DNA of 40,310 bases, from NCBI GenBank assembly GCA_041481445.1, contig JBGPBV010000053.1, positions 1 through 40,310 of the forward strand. The letters run 5' to 3'. The DNA is from AA29 sp041481445. GTDB taxonomy: Bacteria; Acidobacteriota; Vicinamibacteria; Fen-336. A model generated the notes under the pieces. It saw only the letters and a list, made by a program, of their open reading frames with translations, ran no database searches and was not told the DNA's origin. Shown here piece after piece: positions 7,777-16,274 of the stretch (position 1 is its first letter; each line of letters opens with the position of its first letter). The translations under genes and the position numbers were made by a program.

Positions 7777-8307
7777 TTGGAGCCGACCGAGACGCTGCTC
7801 GCGCTCGCGGCCGCCACGACCTGGGATGGCGGCGACGGTGTCGTGTCCACGCTCAAGGACGCGCTCACCGGGCTGGCTCCCTTCGACGCCGGGGAGCTGG
7901 CCCTCTCCATGCCCACCGGGTACCGGCGCTGGACCTTCACCGACGACGAATCGCCGATCGCCGCCGACGACCTGCTCCTCGCCGTCTCCCGGCGCGAGGC
8001 CCCCCTGCGCATCGACGCCCCGGAGGGCGCGGCGGGGTTCCCCGAGACCTCGGCCCGCCTCCGCCGCCGCGGGTTCATGTCGCTGCTGGCGGTGCCGCTG
8101 CATGTCGCGGGCGGGCCGGAGGGCGCGGTCGTCCTCGCCCGGCGGTTCGGATGGGCCTACGCCGGCACTTCCATCCGGACGGTGTCGGTCTGCGTGGCCA
8201 TGGCCGGGCTGTGCCTGGAGCGCTCGCTCGCCCTGAGCGCGCTCCGCCGCGAGCTCGAGGCGGCCGGGCACCGGCTGCGCGAGCTGGACAGCCGCTACCG
8301 GTCCTGA
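7777..8307 (+). CDS. GAF-domain-like protein
   Basis: 176 residues from TTG at 7777 (182 from GTG at 7759). A single compact domain: helical N-terminus, then LRIDAPEGAAGFPETSARLRRRGFMSLLAVPLHVAGGPEGAVVLARR, the strand pattern of a GAF sensor domain, and a C-terminal helix (ALSALRRELEAAGHRLRELDSRY) suited to coiled-coil contact with a partner. No output domain is attached, so it is a stand-alone ligand sensor or a fragment of a larger signalling protein. I prefer TTG because a perfect TATAAT ends one base before the GTG and GGGGA precedes the TTG. Its last 13 bases overlap pcaC tail to tail. Confidence 0.7.
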   Translation: MEPTETLLALAAATTWDGGDGVVSTLKDALTGLAPFDAGELALSMPTGYRRWTFTDDESPIAADDLLLAVSRREAPLRIDAPEGAAGFPETSARLRRRGFMSLLAVPLHVAGGPEGAVVLARRFGWAYAGTSIRTVSVCVAMAGLCLERSLALSALRRELEAAGHRLRELDSRYRS

Positions 8308-8747
8308 GGGCGCCGGCTCCCGCGTCCGCCCCGGGCCCGGGGGCGTGGCGCGGGCCCTTCCTCCAGCTCCTCCACGACCGCGCGCAGGGCGGACAGGGCG
8401 GCGTGGGCGGCGGGCACGCCGCAGTAGATCGCCTGCTGCAGGACGACCTCCTTCACCTCGTCCACCGAGAGGGCGCCTTCGCGAAGCGCCGCGCGCACGT
8501 GCATCGAGAACTCGCTCCAGTGCCCGAGGGCGAGCAGGGTGCCGATGACGAGGAGGCGGCGCGTCCGCCGGTCCAGCCCCGGGCGCGTCCAGATCTCGCC
8601 CCAGGCGTAGCGCGTGATGAGGTCCTGGAGCTCGGCGGTCAGCGGGATCGTCGTCGCCTGCGCGCGATCGACGTGGGCGTCGCCGAGCACCTTGCGCCGC
8701 ACCGCCGTCCCCGCCTTCCGCCGCTGGTCGTCGTCCACTGGGATCAC
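8295..8747 (-). CDS. pcaC: 4-carboxymuconolactone decarboxylase
   Basis: 150 residues of the AhpD/CMD fold: RKVLGDAHVDRA at the start, DLITRYAWGEIWTRPGLDRRTRRLLVIGTLLALG and GVPAAHAALSAL are typical PcaC motifs. It converts 4-carboxymuconolactone to 3-oxoadipate enol-lactone. The family is usually about 130 residues; the extra is an Arg/Gly/Pro-rich C-terminal tail (GPAPRPRARGGRG) over the part that overlaps the convergent GAF gene. It begins 1 base after the pcaD stop, last gene of pcaHGBDC. It is not fused to pcaD as in pcaL of actinobacteria. Confidence 0.93.
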   Translation of the reverse strand: MIPVDDDQRRKAGTAVRRKVLGDAHVDRAQATTIPLTAELQDLITRYAWGEIWTRPGLDRRTRRLLVIGTLLALGHWSEFSMHVRAALREGALSVDEVKEVVLQQAIYCGVPAAHAALSALRAVVEELEEGPAPRPRARGGRGSRRPQDR

Positions 8748-8748
8748 C

Positions 8749-9528
8749 TCAAGCAGAGAGGAACGTCGAGACCGCGTCCGTGAAGGCCTCCGCCTGTTCC
8801 ACGTTGATCAGGTGCGCGGCCTCGAGGACCAGGCGCTGCGCGCCGCGGATGTGCGCCCGCAGCATCTCCGCCGCCTCGACCGGGGTGACGGGATCGTACA
8901 CGCCCGCGATGACGAGCGTCGGCGCCGCGATGCGGCCCAGGATGCCCGCGAGATCGGACTCGCGCAGCGCGCCGCAGCACCCGACGTAGCCCTCCGCCGG
9001 ACAGGCCGCCACCATGGCGCGGATCCCCTCGACCTCCCCGGCGTGGCGCCGCCGGAACGACTCGCTGAACCAGCGCGGCAGCGCCGCCTCCGCCATCGCC
9101 GGCATGCCCTGGGCACGCACGTCGCGGATGCGCTGGTCCCACCGCGGGGGGGTCCCGATGCGGGCGGCGGTGGCGGCCAGGACCAGCCGGTCCACGCGCT
9201 CCGGGGCGTGCGCGGCGAGCCACATCGCGGTCTGGCCGCCGAGGGAGAGGCCGCAGACGTGCGCGCGACCGGCCCCGGCGGCGTCGAGCACGGCCAGCGC
9301 GTCCCGCCCGAGGCGGTCGATCGTGTACGGCCCCGGCGCGGCGCCGGAGCGGCCGACCCCGCGCGTGTCGTAGCGGACGAGACGGAAGCGGCGCGAGAGC
9401 TCCGGGACCTGCGGGGCCCAGGTCTCGATCGTGGTCCCGAGGGAGTTCGACAGGAGCAGGACCGGCCGGTCGGCGGCTCCCTCCACGACGTACGAGATGC
9501 GGCTGCCTTCGACCTCGACCTCAGGCAT
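8749..9528 (-). CDS. pcaD: 3-oxoadipate enol-lactonase
   Basis: 259-residue alpha/beta hydrolase: oxyanion region LLLSNSLGTTIETW, DTRGVGRSGAAPGPYTIDRL, nucleophile elbow GLSLGGQ, catalytic Asp in GVYDPVTP and His in EAAHLINVEQ. The motifs match PcaD, which opens the enol-lactone to 3-oxoadipate. ATG at 9526-9528 lies inside the end of pcaB (8-base overlap). The next steps, pcaIJ transferase and pcaF thiolase, are not in the window. Confidence 0.93.
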   Translation of the reverse strand: MPEVEVEGSRISYVVEGAADRPVLLLSNSLGTTIETWAPQVPELSRRFRLVRYDTRGVGRSGAAPGPYTIDRLGRDALAVLDAAGAGRAHVCGLSLGGQTAMWLAAHAPERVDRLVLAATAARIGTPPRWDQRIRDVRAQGMPAMAEAALPRWFSESFRRRHAGEVEGIRAMVAACPAEGYVGCCGALRESDLAGILGRIAAPTLVIAGVYDPVTPVEAAEMLRAHIRGAQRLVLEAAHLINVEQAEAFTDAVSTFLSA

Positions 9529-10912
9529 GGCCGGCTCCGCGCGCCTTCCGCCGCGCGAGCACGCGCTCCACGATCCCGCGGGCCGCCCCGAGGTAGTTCT
9601 CGGGGGCCAGGCGCGACGCGATCTCGGACGCGCCGAGGTGGCGCGTGACCGCCGGGTCCTCCGCCAGCACGTCGGCCAGCGCCCGCCCCTCGTCGACGGC
9701 GCGCCGCGCGGCCGCTTCCACGAGCTTGTGGGCCTCGTCCTTGCCCACGGGGACGGCCAGCGCCATCGTGACCGACTCCGCCAGGGGCAGGCCCTGGCTC
9801 GCGTCGAGGTTCGCGCGCATCCGGGCCGGGTTCACGACCAGGCCTTCGAGGGCGCCCGCCACCGCGCGCGCCGCTCCCGCCGCGACGAGCACCAGCTCGG
9901 GCAGGCTCTCCCATTCCGCCGGCCAGCCGCCGAGGCCGCGCTCGTGCTCCTGCGGCATCGCGAACAGGAGGGTGGCCACCAGGCCGGGGGCGCGCGTGGC
10001 CGCGGCCAGCGCCACCGAGCTCGCCACCGGATTGCGCTTGTGGGGCATGGTGGACGAGCCGCCGCGGCCCTCGGAGGGCGCTTCGAAGGCCTCGCCGACT
10101 TCGGTCTGGGCGAGGAGCGACAGGTCACGCGCGACCTTGCCCAGCGTGCCCACCGCGATCCCGAGAGCGGCGGCGAGAGCGGCCAGCCGGTCGCGATGCG
10201 CGTGCCAGGGCGCGTCCGGGACGGCAAGACCGAGCCGGGCCCCGAGCGCCTCCGCGACGGCCAGGCCTCCCGACCCCAGGGCGGCCAGCGTGCCCGAGGC
10301 GCCGCCGAATTGCAGGACGGTGGCCTCGTCGAGCGCGACGGAGATGCGCTCGCGGCCGCGCTCCAGTGCCTCCAGCCATCCCGCGGCCTTGAGACCGAAG
10401 GTCACGGGCGTGGCCTGCTGGAGCCACGTCCGGCCCGCCATCACGGTCTCGACGTGACGGGCGGCGTGGACGGCGGCGGCGTCCGCCGCCGCCTCGAGGT
10501 GCCGCCGGACGATCGGCACCGCCTCCCGGAGCTGGAGCACGAGGCCGGTGTCGATGACGTCCTGGCTGGTCGCGCCCCAGTGGACGTGGCGCGCGGCCTC
10601 CGGGTCTTCATCGGCCACGCGCCGGGTGAGATGGCGGACGAGGGGGATGGCCAGGTTGCCGGCTCGCGCCGCCTCCGCCGCGATCGCCGCCGGATCGAAA
10701 TGCCCGGCCTTCGCGGCCGCGCGGATGGGCCCGGCGCTGCTCGCGGGGATGACACCCAGCCCCGCCTCCGCCTCGGCCAGGGCCGCCTCGAAGTCGAGCA
10801 TGGCCTGCAGGCGCGCGCGGTCGGAGAGGCTCTCGGCGACCTCCGTGTCGCCCAGCAGCGGATCGTGGAGCCCGTGCCTCCCGGCGGAGGAGGGCGTGAC
10901 GTCGTCCGTCAT
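9521..10912 (-). CDS. pcaB: 3-carboxy-cis,cis-muconate cycloisomerase
   Basis: 463 residues of the fumarase/aspartase superfamily. Conserved regions: HWGATSQDVIDTG, GRTWLQQATPVTFGLKAAGW and the signature loop GGSSTMPHKRNPV. Bacterial PcaB closes 3-carboxymuconate to 4-carboxymuconolactone in the protocatechuate branch of the beta-ketoadipate pathway. The start (LGDTEVAESLSDRARLQAMLDFEAALAEAEA) and length are normal. It begins 16 bases after the pcaG stop. Confidence 0.95.
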   Translation of the reverse strand: MTDDVTPSSAGRHGLHDPLLGDTEVAESLSDRARLQAMLDFEAALAEAEAGLGVIPASSAGPIRAAAKAGHFDPAAIAAEAARAGNLAIPLVRHLTRRVADEDPEAARHVHWGATSQDVIDTGLVLQLREAVPIVRRHLEAAADAAAVHAARHVETVMAGRTWLQQATPVTFGLKAAGWLEALERGRERISVALDEATVLQFGGASGTLAALGSGGLAVAEALGARLGLAVPDAPWHAHRDRLAALAAALGIAVGTLGKVARDLSLLAQTEVGEAFEAPSEGRGGSSTMPHKRNPVASSVALAAATRAPGLVATLLFAMPQEHERGLGGWPAEWESLPELVLVAAGAARAVAGALEGLVVNPARMRANLDASQGLPLAESVTMALAVPVGKDEAHKLVEAAARRAVDEGRALADVLAEDPAVTRHLGASEIASRLAPENYLGAARGIVERVLARRKARGAGHA

Positions 10913-10928
10913 GCCGGACCCAAGGGTC

Positions 10929-11489
10929 TCACACGTCGAAGAAGACGGTCTCGTTCTCTCCCTGGAGACGGACGTCGAACCGGTACCGGCCGGAGGCGAG
11001 GCGGGAGGCGATCAACGTACCTCGGCGCTCGGCGGGCACGATCTCGAGGATCGGGTCGCGCGCGTTGGCCTCCTCGTCCTCGAAGTAGATACGGGTGACG
11101 AGATTGGCCAGGAGCCCGCGGGCCATGACGCCGACGACGAGGTGCGGGGCCTGGGGCCGCCCGCCGGGTCCGGGAACCGGGCCCGGCTTGATCGTCTCGA
11201 AGACGAAGCGGCCAAGGGCGTCGGTGGCCACGCGGCCGAAGCCGTCGAAGGCGGGATCGACGGGCTTGTCCTGCGCGTCGTCGGGATGCTGGTAGCGCCC
11301 GGCCGCGTTGGCCTGCCAGACCTCGACGAGCACGTCGGGGGCGGCCGCACCCGATCCGTCCCGCACCGTCCCCTCGATGATGATGCGCACCCCCTGCGTG
11401 GCCGGGCCCACGAGCCGCCCCCCGTCGGAGAAGGGCAGGGCGTGGTGGAAGAAGGGTCCGACCGTCTGCGAAGGAGTAGGACCGGGCAG
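10929..11489 (-). CDS. pcaG: Protocatechuate 3,4-dioxygenase alpha subunit
   Basis: 186 residues starting LPGPTPSQTVGPFFHHAL, the canonical PcaG N-terminus, then EVWQANAAGRYQHPDD and VVGVMARGLLANLVTRIYF. As expected for the alpha subunit, the iron ligands of the beta chain are not conserved (GPVPGPGG and APHLVV replace the Tyr and His-x-His). With PcaH it cleaves protocatechuate between its hydroxyls. No ATG/GTG/TTG precedes the conserved N-terminus in frame; the start is CTG at 11487-11489, 8 bases after GGAG, with the pcaH stop codon inside that spacer. The first canonical start would remove the family's N-terminal region. Confidence 0.92.
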   Translation of the reverse strand: MPGPTPSQTVGPFFHHALPFSDGGRLVGPATQGVRIIIEGTVRDGSGAAAPDVLVEVWQANAAGRYQHPDDAQDKPVDPAFDGFGRVATDALGRFVFETIKPGPVPGPGGRPQAPHLVVGVMARGLLANLVTRIYFEDEEANARDPILEIVPAERRGTLIASRLASGRYRFDVRLQGENETVFFDV

Positions 11490-11491
11490 GG

Positions 11492-12193
11492 CTAGATCTC
11501 CAGGGGCGTGGCCGCGCGGCCGCGCAGCACGATGTCGAAGCGGTACCCGAGCGCCCACTCCGGACGCGTGAGGCCGAGGTCGAAGGCGGCGATCAGGCGC
11601 TCGCGCGCCCGGTGGTCGGGGACGGAGTTGAAGATCGGGTCGAGGGGGAGCAGGGGGTCGCCGGGAAAGAACATCTGGGTGATGAGCCGGGTGAGGAAGC
11701 TCGGCCCGAACACCGAGAAGTGGATGTGGGCCGGCCGCCAGGCGTTCGAGTGGTTGCGCCACGGGTAGGCGCCCGGCTTGATCGTGAGGAACTGGTAGCG
11801 CCCCTCGGCGTCGGTCACGGTGCGTCCGGCGCCCACGAAGTTCGGGTCGAGCGGGGCATCGTGGTCGTCGCCGGGATGGGCATAGCGGCCGGCCGCGTTG
11901 GCCTGCCACAGCTCCACCAGCGTCCCGGCCACGCCCCGCCCATCCTCGTCCAGCACGCGCCCGGACACGATGATGCGCTCGCCTTGAGCCACTCCTCCCG
12001 CCCGGCGGGTCAGGTCGGGGACGAGCGGCCCGATGCGCTCGTAGCCCCGCACGGGGCCCGTGATCTCGGACAGGGTCTGCGGTATCGCGACCAGCGGCTG
12101 CTTCGGATGGCGCAGGTGCGTGGACTGGTAGGCGGGCGTGTCGTTCGGCGGGTGGACGCCGGCCATCGGACGATATCCGCGCGGCGGGCTCAT
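11492..12193 (-). CDS. pcaH: Protocatechuate 3,4-dioxygenase beta subunit (catalytic)
   Basis: 233 residues. The non-haem Fe(III) ligands are visible: Tyr in NAAGRYAHP, Tyr in GAYPWRNH, and the His-x-His pair in RPAHIHFSVFG. The N-terminus has the PcaH-specific segment HPPNDTPAYQSTHLRHPKQPL. The enzyme performs intradiol cleavage of protocatechuate to 3-carboxy-cis,cis-muconate. ATG at 12191-12193 is preceded by AAGGGG at 5 bases; the frame extends 14 codons further up but without ribosome-binding site. First gene of pcaHGBDC, transcribed from the promoter-operator at 12282-12320. Confidence 0.96.
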   Translation of the reverse strand: MSPPRGYRPMAGVHPPNDTPAYQSTHLRHPKQPLVAIPQTLSEITGPVRGYERIGPLVPDLTRRAGGVAQGERIIVSGRVLDEDGRGVAGTLVELWQANAAGRYAHPGDDHDAPLDPNFVGAGRTVTDAEGRYQFLTIKPGAYPWRNHSNAWRPAHIHFSVFGPSFLTRLITQMFFPGDPLLPLDPIFNSVPDHRARERLIAAFDLGLTRPEWALGYRFDIVLRGRAATPLEI

Positions 12194-12281
12194 GCTCGCC
12201 CCTTCAGCATCATCGAGTCCCGGTCCCTCCTCCACGAACCCTCGCCGCGGGGGCCGGAGAGTGGCACGCCGGTCGCGACCG

Positions 12282-12320
12282 TGTCAATCCGAATATCGAC
12301 GATCTGTGCGATTAACGAAC
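12282..12320 (-). promoter_or_regulatory. pcaH promoter-operator with PcaR/PcaU-type site
   Basis: On the minus strand, GTTCGTTAATCGCAC (12306-12320) matches the Pseudomonas putida PcaR site GTTCGATAATCGCAC, as I recall it, at 14 of 15 bases. After 18 more bases comes a perfect -35, TTGACA (12282-12287). The -10 is poor (CACTCT at 18 bp), as expected if an activator is needed. Nearly the same 40-bp block precedes the TonB receptor gene at 13175-13214. Confidence 0.75.
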
Positions 12321-12336
12321 CGCGCGCGTCCGACCC

Positions 12337-13167
12337 TCATCGGACGGGATGGCCGAGGGCCATCCCGATCTCCTCCGCCGCCGCCTGCAGGACGGGAAGA
12401 TAGTCCCGCACCATCGTCTCGCGCTCCACGCGCGTGGCCTGCACGCCGACGTTCATGGCCGCCGCCACCGAGCGATCGGGGCGGCGCACGGGCACGGCCA
12501 GCGAGCGTAGCCCGATCTCGAGCTCCTGGTCCACCAGGGAATAGCCGGCCTCGCGCACGCGCGCGATCTCCCGCTGGAGACCCTCGCGATCGATGATGGT
12601 GTGGGCGGTGTGGCGCACGGGCTTGACCCGCGAGAGGTAGACCGACCGCTCGGCCTCGCTCGCGAAGGCCAGGAGCACCCGGCCCATCGACGTGCAGTAG
12701 GCGGGGAGCCGGCTGCCGACGGAGAGCCCGACGGAAAGGATGCGGCGCGTGGCCGCGCGGGCCACGTAGACGATCTCGTCGCCGTCGAGGACGGTGAGCG
12801 AGGAGGACTCGTGGAGGCGGTCGGCCACGCGCTCGAGCACGGGCTGGGCGGCCAGCACCACGGGGGCCGAGCCGAGGTAGGCGTAGCCGAGGGCCAGCAC
12901 CTTCGGGGTCAGCCGGAAGGTGCCGCCGGTGCCCACGACGTACTCGAGCCGGGCCAGCGTGTGCAGGCAGCGCCGGGCGGCGGCGCGGGAGATGCCGCTC
13001 CGCCGCGCCGCTTCCGCGATGGTGAGGACCTCCGCCCCGCGGCCGAACGCGCGGAGCACCGAGAGCCCGCGGGCCAGCGACAGCATGTAGTCGGGATCGG
13101 CGCCCGGGACCGCGGCCGCCACGGCGGCGGGCGCCGGCTTGGTCGGCGCGCGTCGGATGGTGCTCAT
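12337..13167 (-). CDS. IclR-family regulator of the beta-ketoadipate pathway (PcaR/PcaU/PobR-like)
   Basis: 276 residues. N-terminal winged helix-turn-helix (SLARGLSVLRAFGRGAEVLTIAEAARRSGISRAAARRCLHTLARLEYV) and C-terminal IclR effector domain (AQPVLERVADRLHESSSLTVLDGDEIVYVARA, then SVGSRLPAYCTSMGRVLLA). The phrase YMLSLARGLSVLRAF is typical of the PcaR/PcaU/PobR subgroup, which senses protocatechuate, 3-oxoadipate or 4-hydroxybenzoate. It lies directly upstream of pcaH in the same direction and divergent from the receptor gene. I chose ATG at 13165-13167 (MSTIRRAP); an upstream ATG at about 13191 is possible. Likely activator of both flanking units and possibly of itself. Confidence 0.9.
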   Translation of the reverse strand: MSTIRRAPTKPAPAAVAAAVPGADPDYMLSLARGLSVLRAFGRGAEVLTIAEAARRSGISRAAARRCLHTLARLEYVVGTGGTFRLTPKVLALGYAYLGSAPVVLAAQPVLERVADRLHESSSLTVLDGDEIVYVARAATRRILSVGLSVGSRLPAYCTSMGRVLLAFASEAERSVYLSRVKPVRHTAHTIIDREGLQREIARVREAGYSLVDQELEIGLRSLAVPVRRPDRSVAAAMNVGVQATRVERETMVRDYLPVLQAAAEEIGMALGHPVR

Positions 13168-13174
13168 CGTTCTT

Positions 13175-13238
13175 GTTCGTTTATCGCCCATATCGTGCGC
13201 TATTCGGCTTGACACATCATCCCCCGGCTGTCTAGCAT
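13175..13238 (+). promoter_or_regulatory. Receptor-gene promoter with PcaR/PcaU-type operator
   Basis: GTTCGTTTATCGCCC (13175-13189), then a partial inverted copy ending in TATTCGG (13201-13207), then -35 TTGACA (13209-13214) and, after 18 bases, -10 TAGCAT (13233-13238). Position by position, 34 of about 40 bases equal the pcaH element, including the operator core, ATCGT, TATTCGG and the -35. It also overlaps the regulator's own upstream region, so it may mediate autoregulation. Confidence 0.75.
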
Positions 13239-13318
13239 CGCCCCTCCATTTGAACGCCCGGTCAAAGCCGGATCTCATCTGGCCGGCGGTTCGGACCGGA
13301 GGGATCGAGGAGGATTCC

Positions 13319-16267
13319 ATGGAGCCCAGAAGGTCACGAGGCCTGGTCGCATGGGGCGCCTTCTTCTTCTGCCTGTGCGCGGCTTTCGTGGGTGCGCAGA
13401 CGGCGACGGCCACCCTCACCGGCGTGATCGTGGACGAGTCCGGGTCCGCCGTGCCCGGCGCCACCGTCACCGCCCGCAACTCCGAGACGGGGGCCACGCA
13501 GCGCAGCCTCAGCGACAACGCCGGCCGCTACACGCTCTCCAGCCTGGAGCCCGGCCAGTACGAGGTGCGCGTCGAGCTGACCGGCTTCAAGACGGTCGTG
13601 CGCGGCGGCATCGGGCTGCAGGTGGCCGGCCGCAGCACGCTCGACGTCACCCTGAGCCTCGGCCAGGTGACGGAGCAGCTGATCGTGCAGGAGACGGAGC
13701 CCCTCATCGACACCACGAAGGCCGACCTGAGCCGCGTGGTCGGCACGGCGGAGATCCAGTCGATCCCGAACATCGGCCGGAACTTCGTGGACTTCGTGAA
13801 GCTCTCGAGCGCGGTGGCGATCGGGCGCGAGAACGTGGGGGGCGGGCCCTTCAAGGAGGCCGACGTCGCGGTGGGCGCGGCCGCCGCTCCCCGGCTGTCC
13901 TTCGGCGGCCAGCAGGAGCTCAACACGCTCGTCCAGGTCGACGGCGTCGACAACGTGCAGACCTTCACCGGCCTGCCGCGGGCCACGCCCTCCCAGGAAG
14001 CCGTGCGCGAGTTCCGCATCCTCCACAGCACCTACGCCGCGGAGTACGGCCGGGCCCTGGGCGGCTTCGTCAACATCGTCACCAAGTCGGGGACCAACGA
14101 GCCGCACGGCTCGGTCTACTACTACGGGATGGACGACGCCCTGGCCTCGCCCTCCATCCTCAACGCCCCCGGACAGGACAAGCTCAGCCAGCACCAGTAC
14201 GGCGCCTTCTTCGGCGGCCCCCTCCAGAAGGACCGGACCTTCTTCTTCGCGAGCTACGAGGGGCAGAAGCGCCAGGAGTCGAACCAGTTCTCGAGCGTGA
14301 TCCGCGACAACCTGGCCGCCATCAACGCCACGCGCCTCCGCTACGGCCTGAGCGCGGAGACCCTCGACCAGGTGCGGACCAACGACTACAACACGTTCAT
14401 GGCCAAGCTCGACCATCGGGCGGGCGACAAGCTGCGGCTCTCCGCCCGCTACAACTTCCTCGACTCGGAGGCCCTCAACTTCCCCGGTGGGGCCGGGCGC
14501 GCCTCCGCCGCCTCGAGCGCGGCGCGCGACAACCACACGCGCGACCATTCGGCGGTGCTGGGAGCGACCGCCACCTTCACGCCCCGCCTGCTGGCGGAGG
14601 CGCACCTCCAGTGGGCCCAGCGCGCGTACCACTTCGAGCCCATCGTGGGCGAGCCCACCATGGAGGTCACGAACCTCATCATCATGGGGAAGACCACGTC
14701 CGATCCCGACTACTACAAGGAGAACCGCTGGCAGGGCTCGGGCAGCCTGCTCTATTCGCGCGGCGGCCATCAGGCCAAGTTCGGCTTCGACCTGAGCCAG
14801 ATCCACGACGACGCCACCTGGAACCTGTTCTTCCCCGCCCGCATCATCTTCCCGAACCTGAATGCCTTCTACACCCTCACCCCCGCCGTCTTCTGGTTCC
14901 CGGTGCTCGCGGCGTCGCCCATCTATCCGGGCGTGAGCACCACCTGGACGGACCCGGTGCCGGAGGCCTGGCACGACGACACCCAGTTCTCGCGCGACCA
15001 CTCCTCGATCGGCCTCTTCGCCCAGGACGAGTGGACGATCAACCGCAAGCTGACCCTGACCTACGGGCTGCGCTACGACCTCGAGAAATACCCGGACTTC
15101 TTCATCACCAAGCGCGACCGCAACAACGTCCAGCCGCGTCTCGGGTTCGCCTATGCCTTCTCTCCCAAGAGCGTCCTGCGCGGGGGGGCCGGGATCTTCA
15201 CCGACCGGCTGGCCAGCAGCGTGGGCCAGGTGCTGACGGCCGCCGAATGGTCCAGCCGGGGCGACGCCGCCAACGCCGCCGTCCTGTTCCCCGGGGTGTC
15301 GCCCATCCGCGGGCGGTTCCGGCAGACCACCGTGGGCGGTCCCGGCGCTCCCCCCGCCGCGGTCACGTTCCTGACCACCGGGCGCGCGCCCCTGACCGGG
15401 ACGACGAGCCTGACCGACAACATGAACGGCGCGCTGGACAACCCGTACAGCATCCAGGCCAGCCTGCAGTACTCGCGCGAGATGGGAGGGCGTCTGGCCC
15501 TGACCGTCAGCTACCTCTTCGTGAAGGCGAACGACCTGCTCGGCCACACCGGCAACCTCAACGCCTTCCAGACGGGGACGCAGGTGACGGGGGAGCCGAT
15601 CGTGGCCGGGCGCACCTATCCCGAGCTGGGCAACTTCCACGTCACCGACAACATCGGCCACTCCACGCACCACGGAGGGACGATCGAGCTGCGCCGCCCG
15701 CTCTCCCACGGGGTCGGCTTCACCGCCTCCTACACGCTCGCGCACACCACCGCCAACGTGGAGTCGATCACGAACCTGGGGGACTTCCCGGAGTTCCTCG
15801 ACCTCGCCAAGGAGGAGTCCCTCTCCCGCCAGCACGTGGGGCACCGGGGCACGTTCTCGTTCATGAGCGAGGTGCCCAGGAGCGTGTCCGTGCTCGGCGG
15901 GTTCCGGTTCAGCGCGCTCTTCAGCGCGAGCAGCGGCCGGTTCTTCACCGAGTTCGTGGGCGCCGATGCGAACGGCGACGGCAACCCCAACGCCGACCGC
16001 GTGGGCACGGTGGGCAAGAACAGCCTGGAGGGCCCGGCCTACGTCAGCCTCGACGGCCGCATCGCGCGCGAGTTCGGCCTGGGCGGCCACGCCACCGCCG
16101 AGCTGAGCGTGGACGTCTTCAACGTCTTCAACCGCGTCAACGTCAAGGACCTCAACACGGTCTGGGGCAACGCGGACCCGAACGTGCCCCCGATCAGCAG
16201 CTTCAACACGCCGCGCGAGGTGTTCAACCCGCGCCAGGCGCAGATCGGCCTCCGACTGCGGTTCTAG
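13319..16267 (+). CDS. TonB-dependent outer-membrane receptor, Oar-like, linked to aromatic catabolism
   Basis: 982 residues. Signal peptide (GLVAWGAFFFCLCAAFVGAQ), N-terminal carboxypeptidase-regulatory-like Ig fold at about 30-115 (ATLTGVIVDESGSAVPGATVTARN, YTLSSLEPGQYEVRVELTGF), plug domain (GGQQELNTLVQVDGVDN, EFRILHSTYAAEYGRALGGFVNIVTKSGTN), then a long 22-strand-type barrel with EWTINRKLTLTYGLRYD and the C-terminal OMP ending LRLRF. Such receptors are expanded in Acidobacteriota and import substrates with TonB energy. The start is ATG at 13319 with GAGGAGG 5 bases upstream. The shared operator with pcaH suggests uptake of an aromatic compound or oligomer that yields protocatechuate; the substrate itself cannot be read from sequence. 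Confidence 0.95.
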   Translation: MEPRRSRGLVAWGAFFFCLCAAFVGAQTATATLTGVIVDESGSAVPGATVTARNSETGATQRSLSDNAGRYTLSSLEPGQYEVRVELTGFKTVVRGGIGLQVAGRSTLDVTLSLGQVTEQLIVQETEPLIDTTKADLSRVVGTAEIQSIPNIGRNFVDFVKLSSAVAIGRENVGGGPFKEADVAVGAAAAPRLSFGGQQELNTLVQVDGVDNVQTFTGLPRATPSQEAVREFRILHSTYAAEYGRALGGFVNIVTKSGTNEPHGSVYYYGMDDALASPSILNAPGQDKLSQHQYGAFFGGPLQKDRTFFFASYEGQKRQESNQFSSVIRDNLAAINATRLRYGLSAETLDQVRTNDYNTFMAKLDHRAGDKLRLSARYNFLDSEALNFPGGAGRASAASSAARDNHTRDHSAVLGATATFTPRLLAEAHLQWAQRAYHFEPIVGEPTMEVTNLIIMGKTTSDPDYYKENRWQGSGSLLYSRGGHQAKFGFDLSQIHDDATWNLFFPARIIFPNLNAFYTLTPAVFWFPVLAASPIYPGVSTTWTDPVPEAWHDDTQFSRDHSSIGLFAQDEWTINRKLTLTYGLRYDLEKYPDFFITKRDRNNVQPRLGFAYAFSPKSVLRGGAGIFTDRLASSVGQVLTAAEWSSRGDAANAAVLFPGVSPIRGRFRQTTVGGPGAPPAAVTFLTTGRAPLTGTTSLTDNMNGALDNPYSIQASLQYSREMGGRLALTVSYLFVKANDLLGHTGNLNAFQTGTQVTGEPIVAGRTYPELGNFHVTDNIGHSTHHGGTIELRRPLSHGVGFTASYTLAHTTANVESITNLGDFPEFLDLAKEESLSRQHVGHRGTFSFMSEVPRSVSVLGGFRFSALFSASSGRFFTEFVGADANGDGNPNADRVGTVGKNSLEGPAYVSLDGRIAREFGLGGHATAELSVDVFNVFNRVNVKDLNTVWGNADPNVPPISSFNTPREVFNPRQAQIGLRLRF

Positions 16268-16274
16268 AGCTCGT

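Noticed and set aside
8295..8307. Possible gene fusion or frameshift between the GAF gene and pcaC
   Set aside because: They are on opposite strands and simply overlap tail to tail by 13 bases.
12262..12277. TGGCACG on the plus strand resembling a sigma-54 promoter
   Set aside because: The -12 part reads TCGC instead of TTGC and there is no plus-strand gene nearby; it lies in the pcaH leader.
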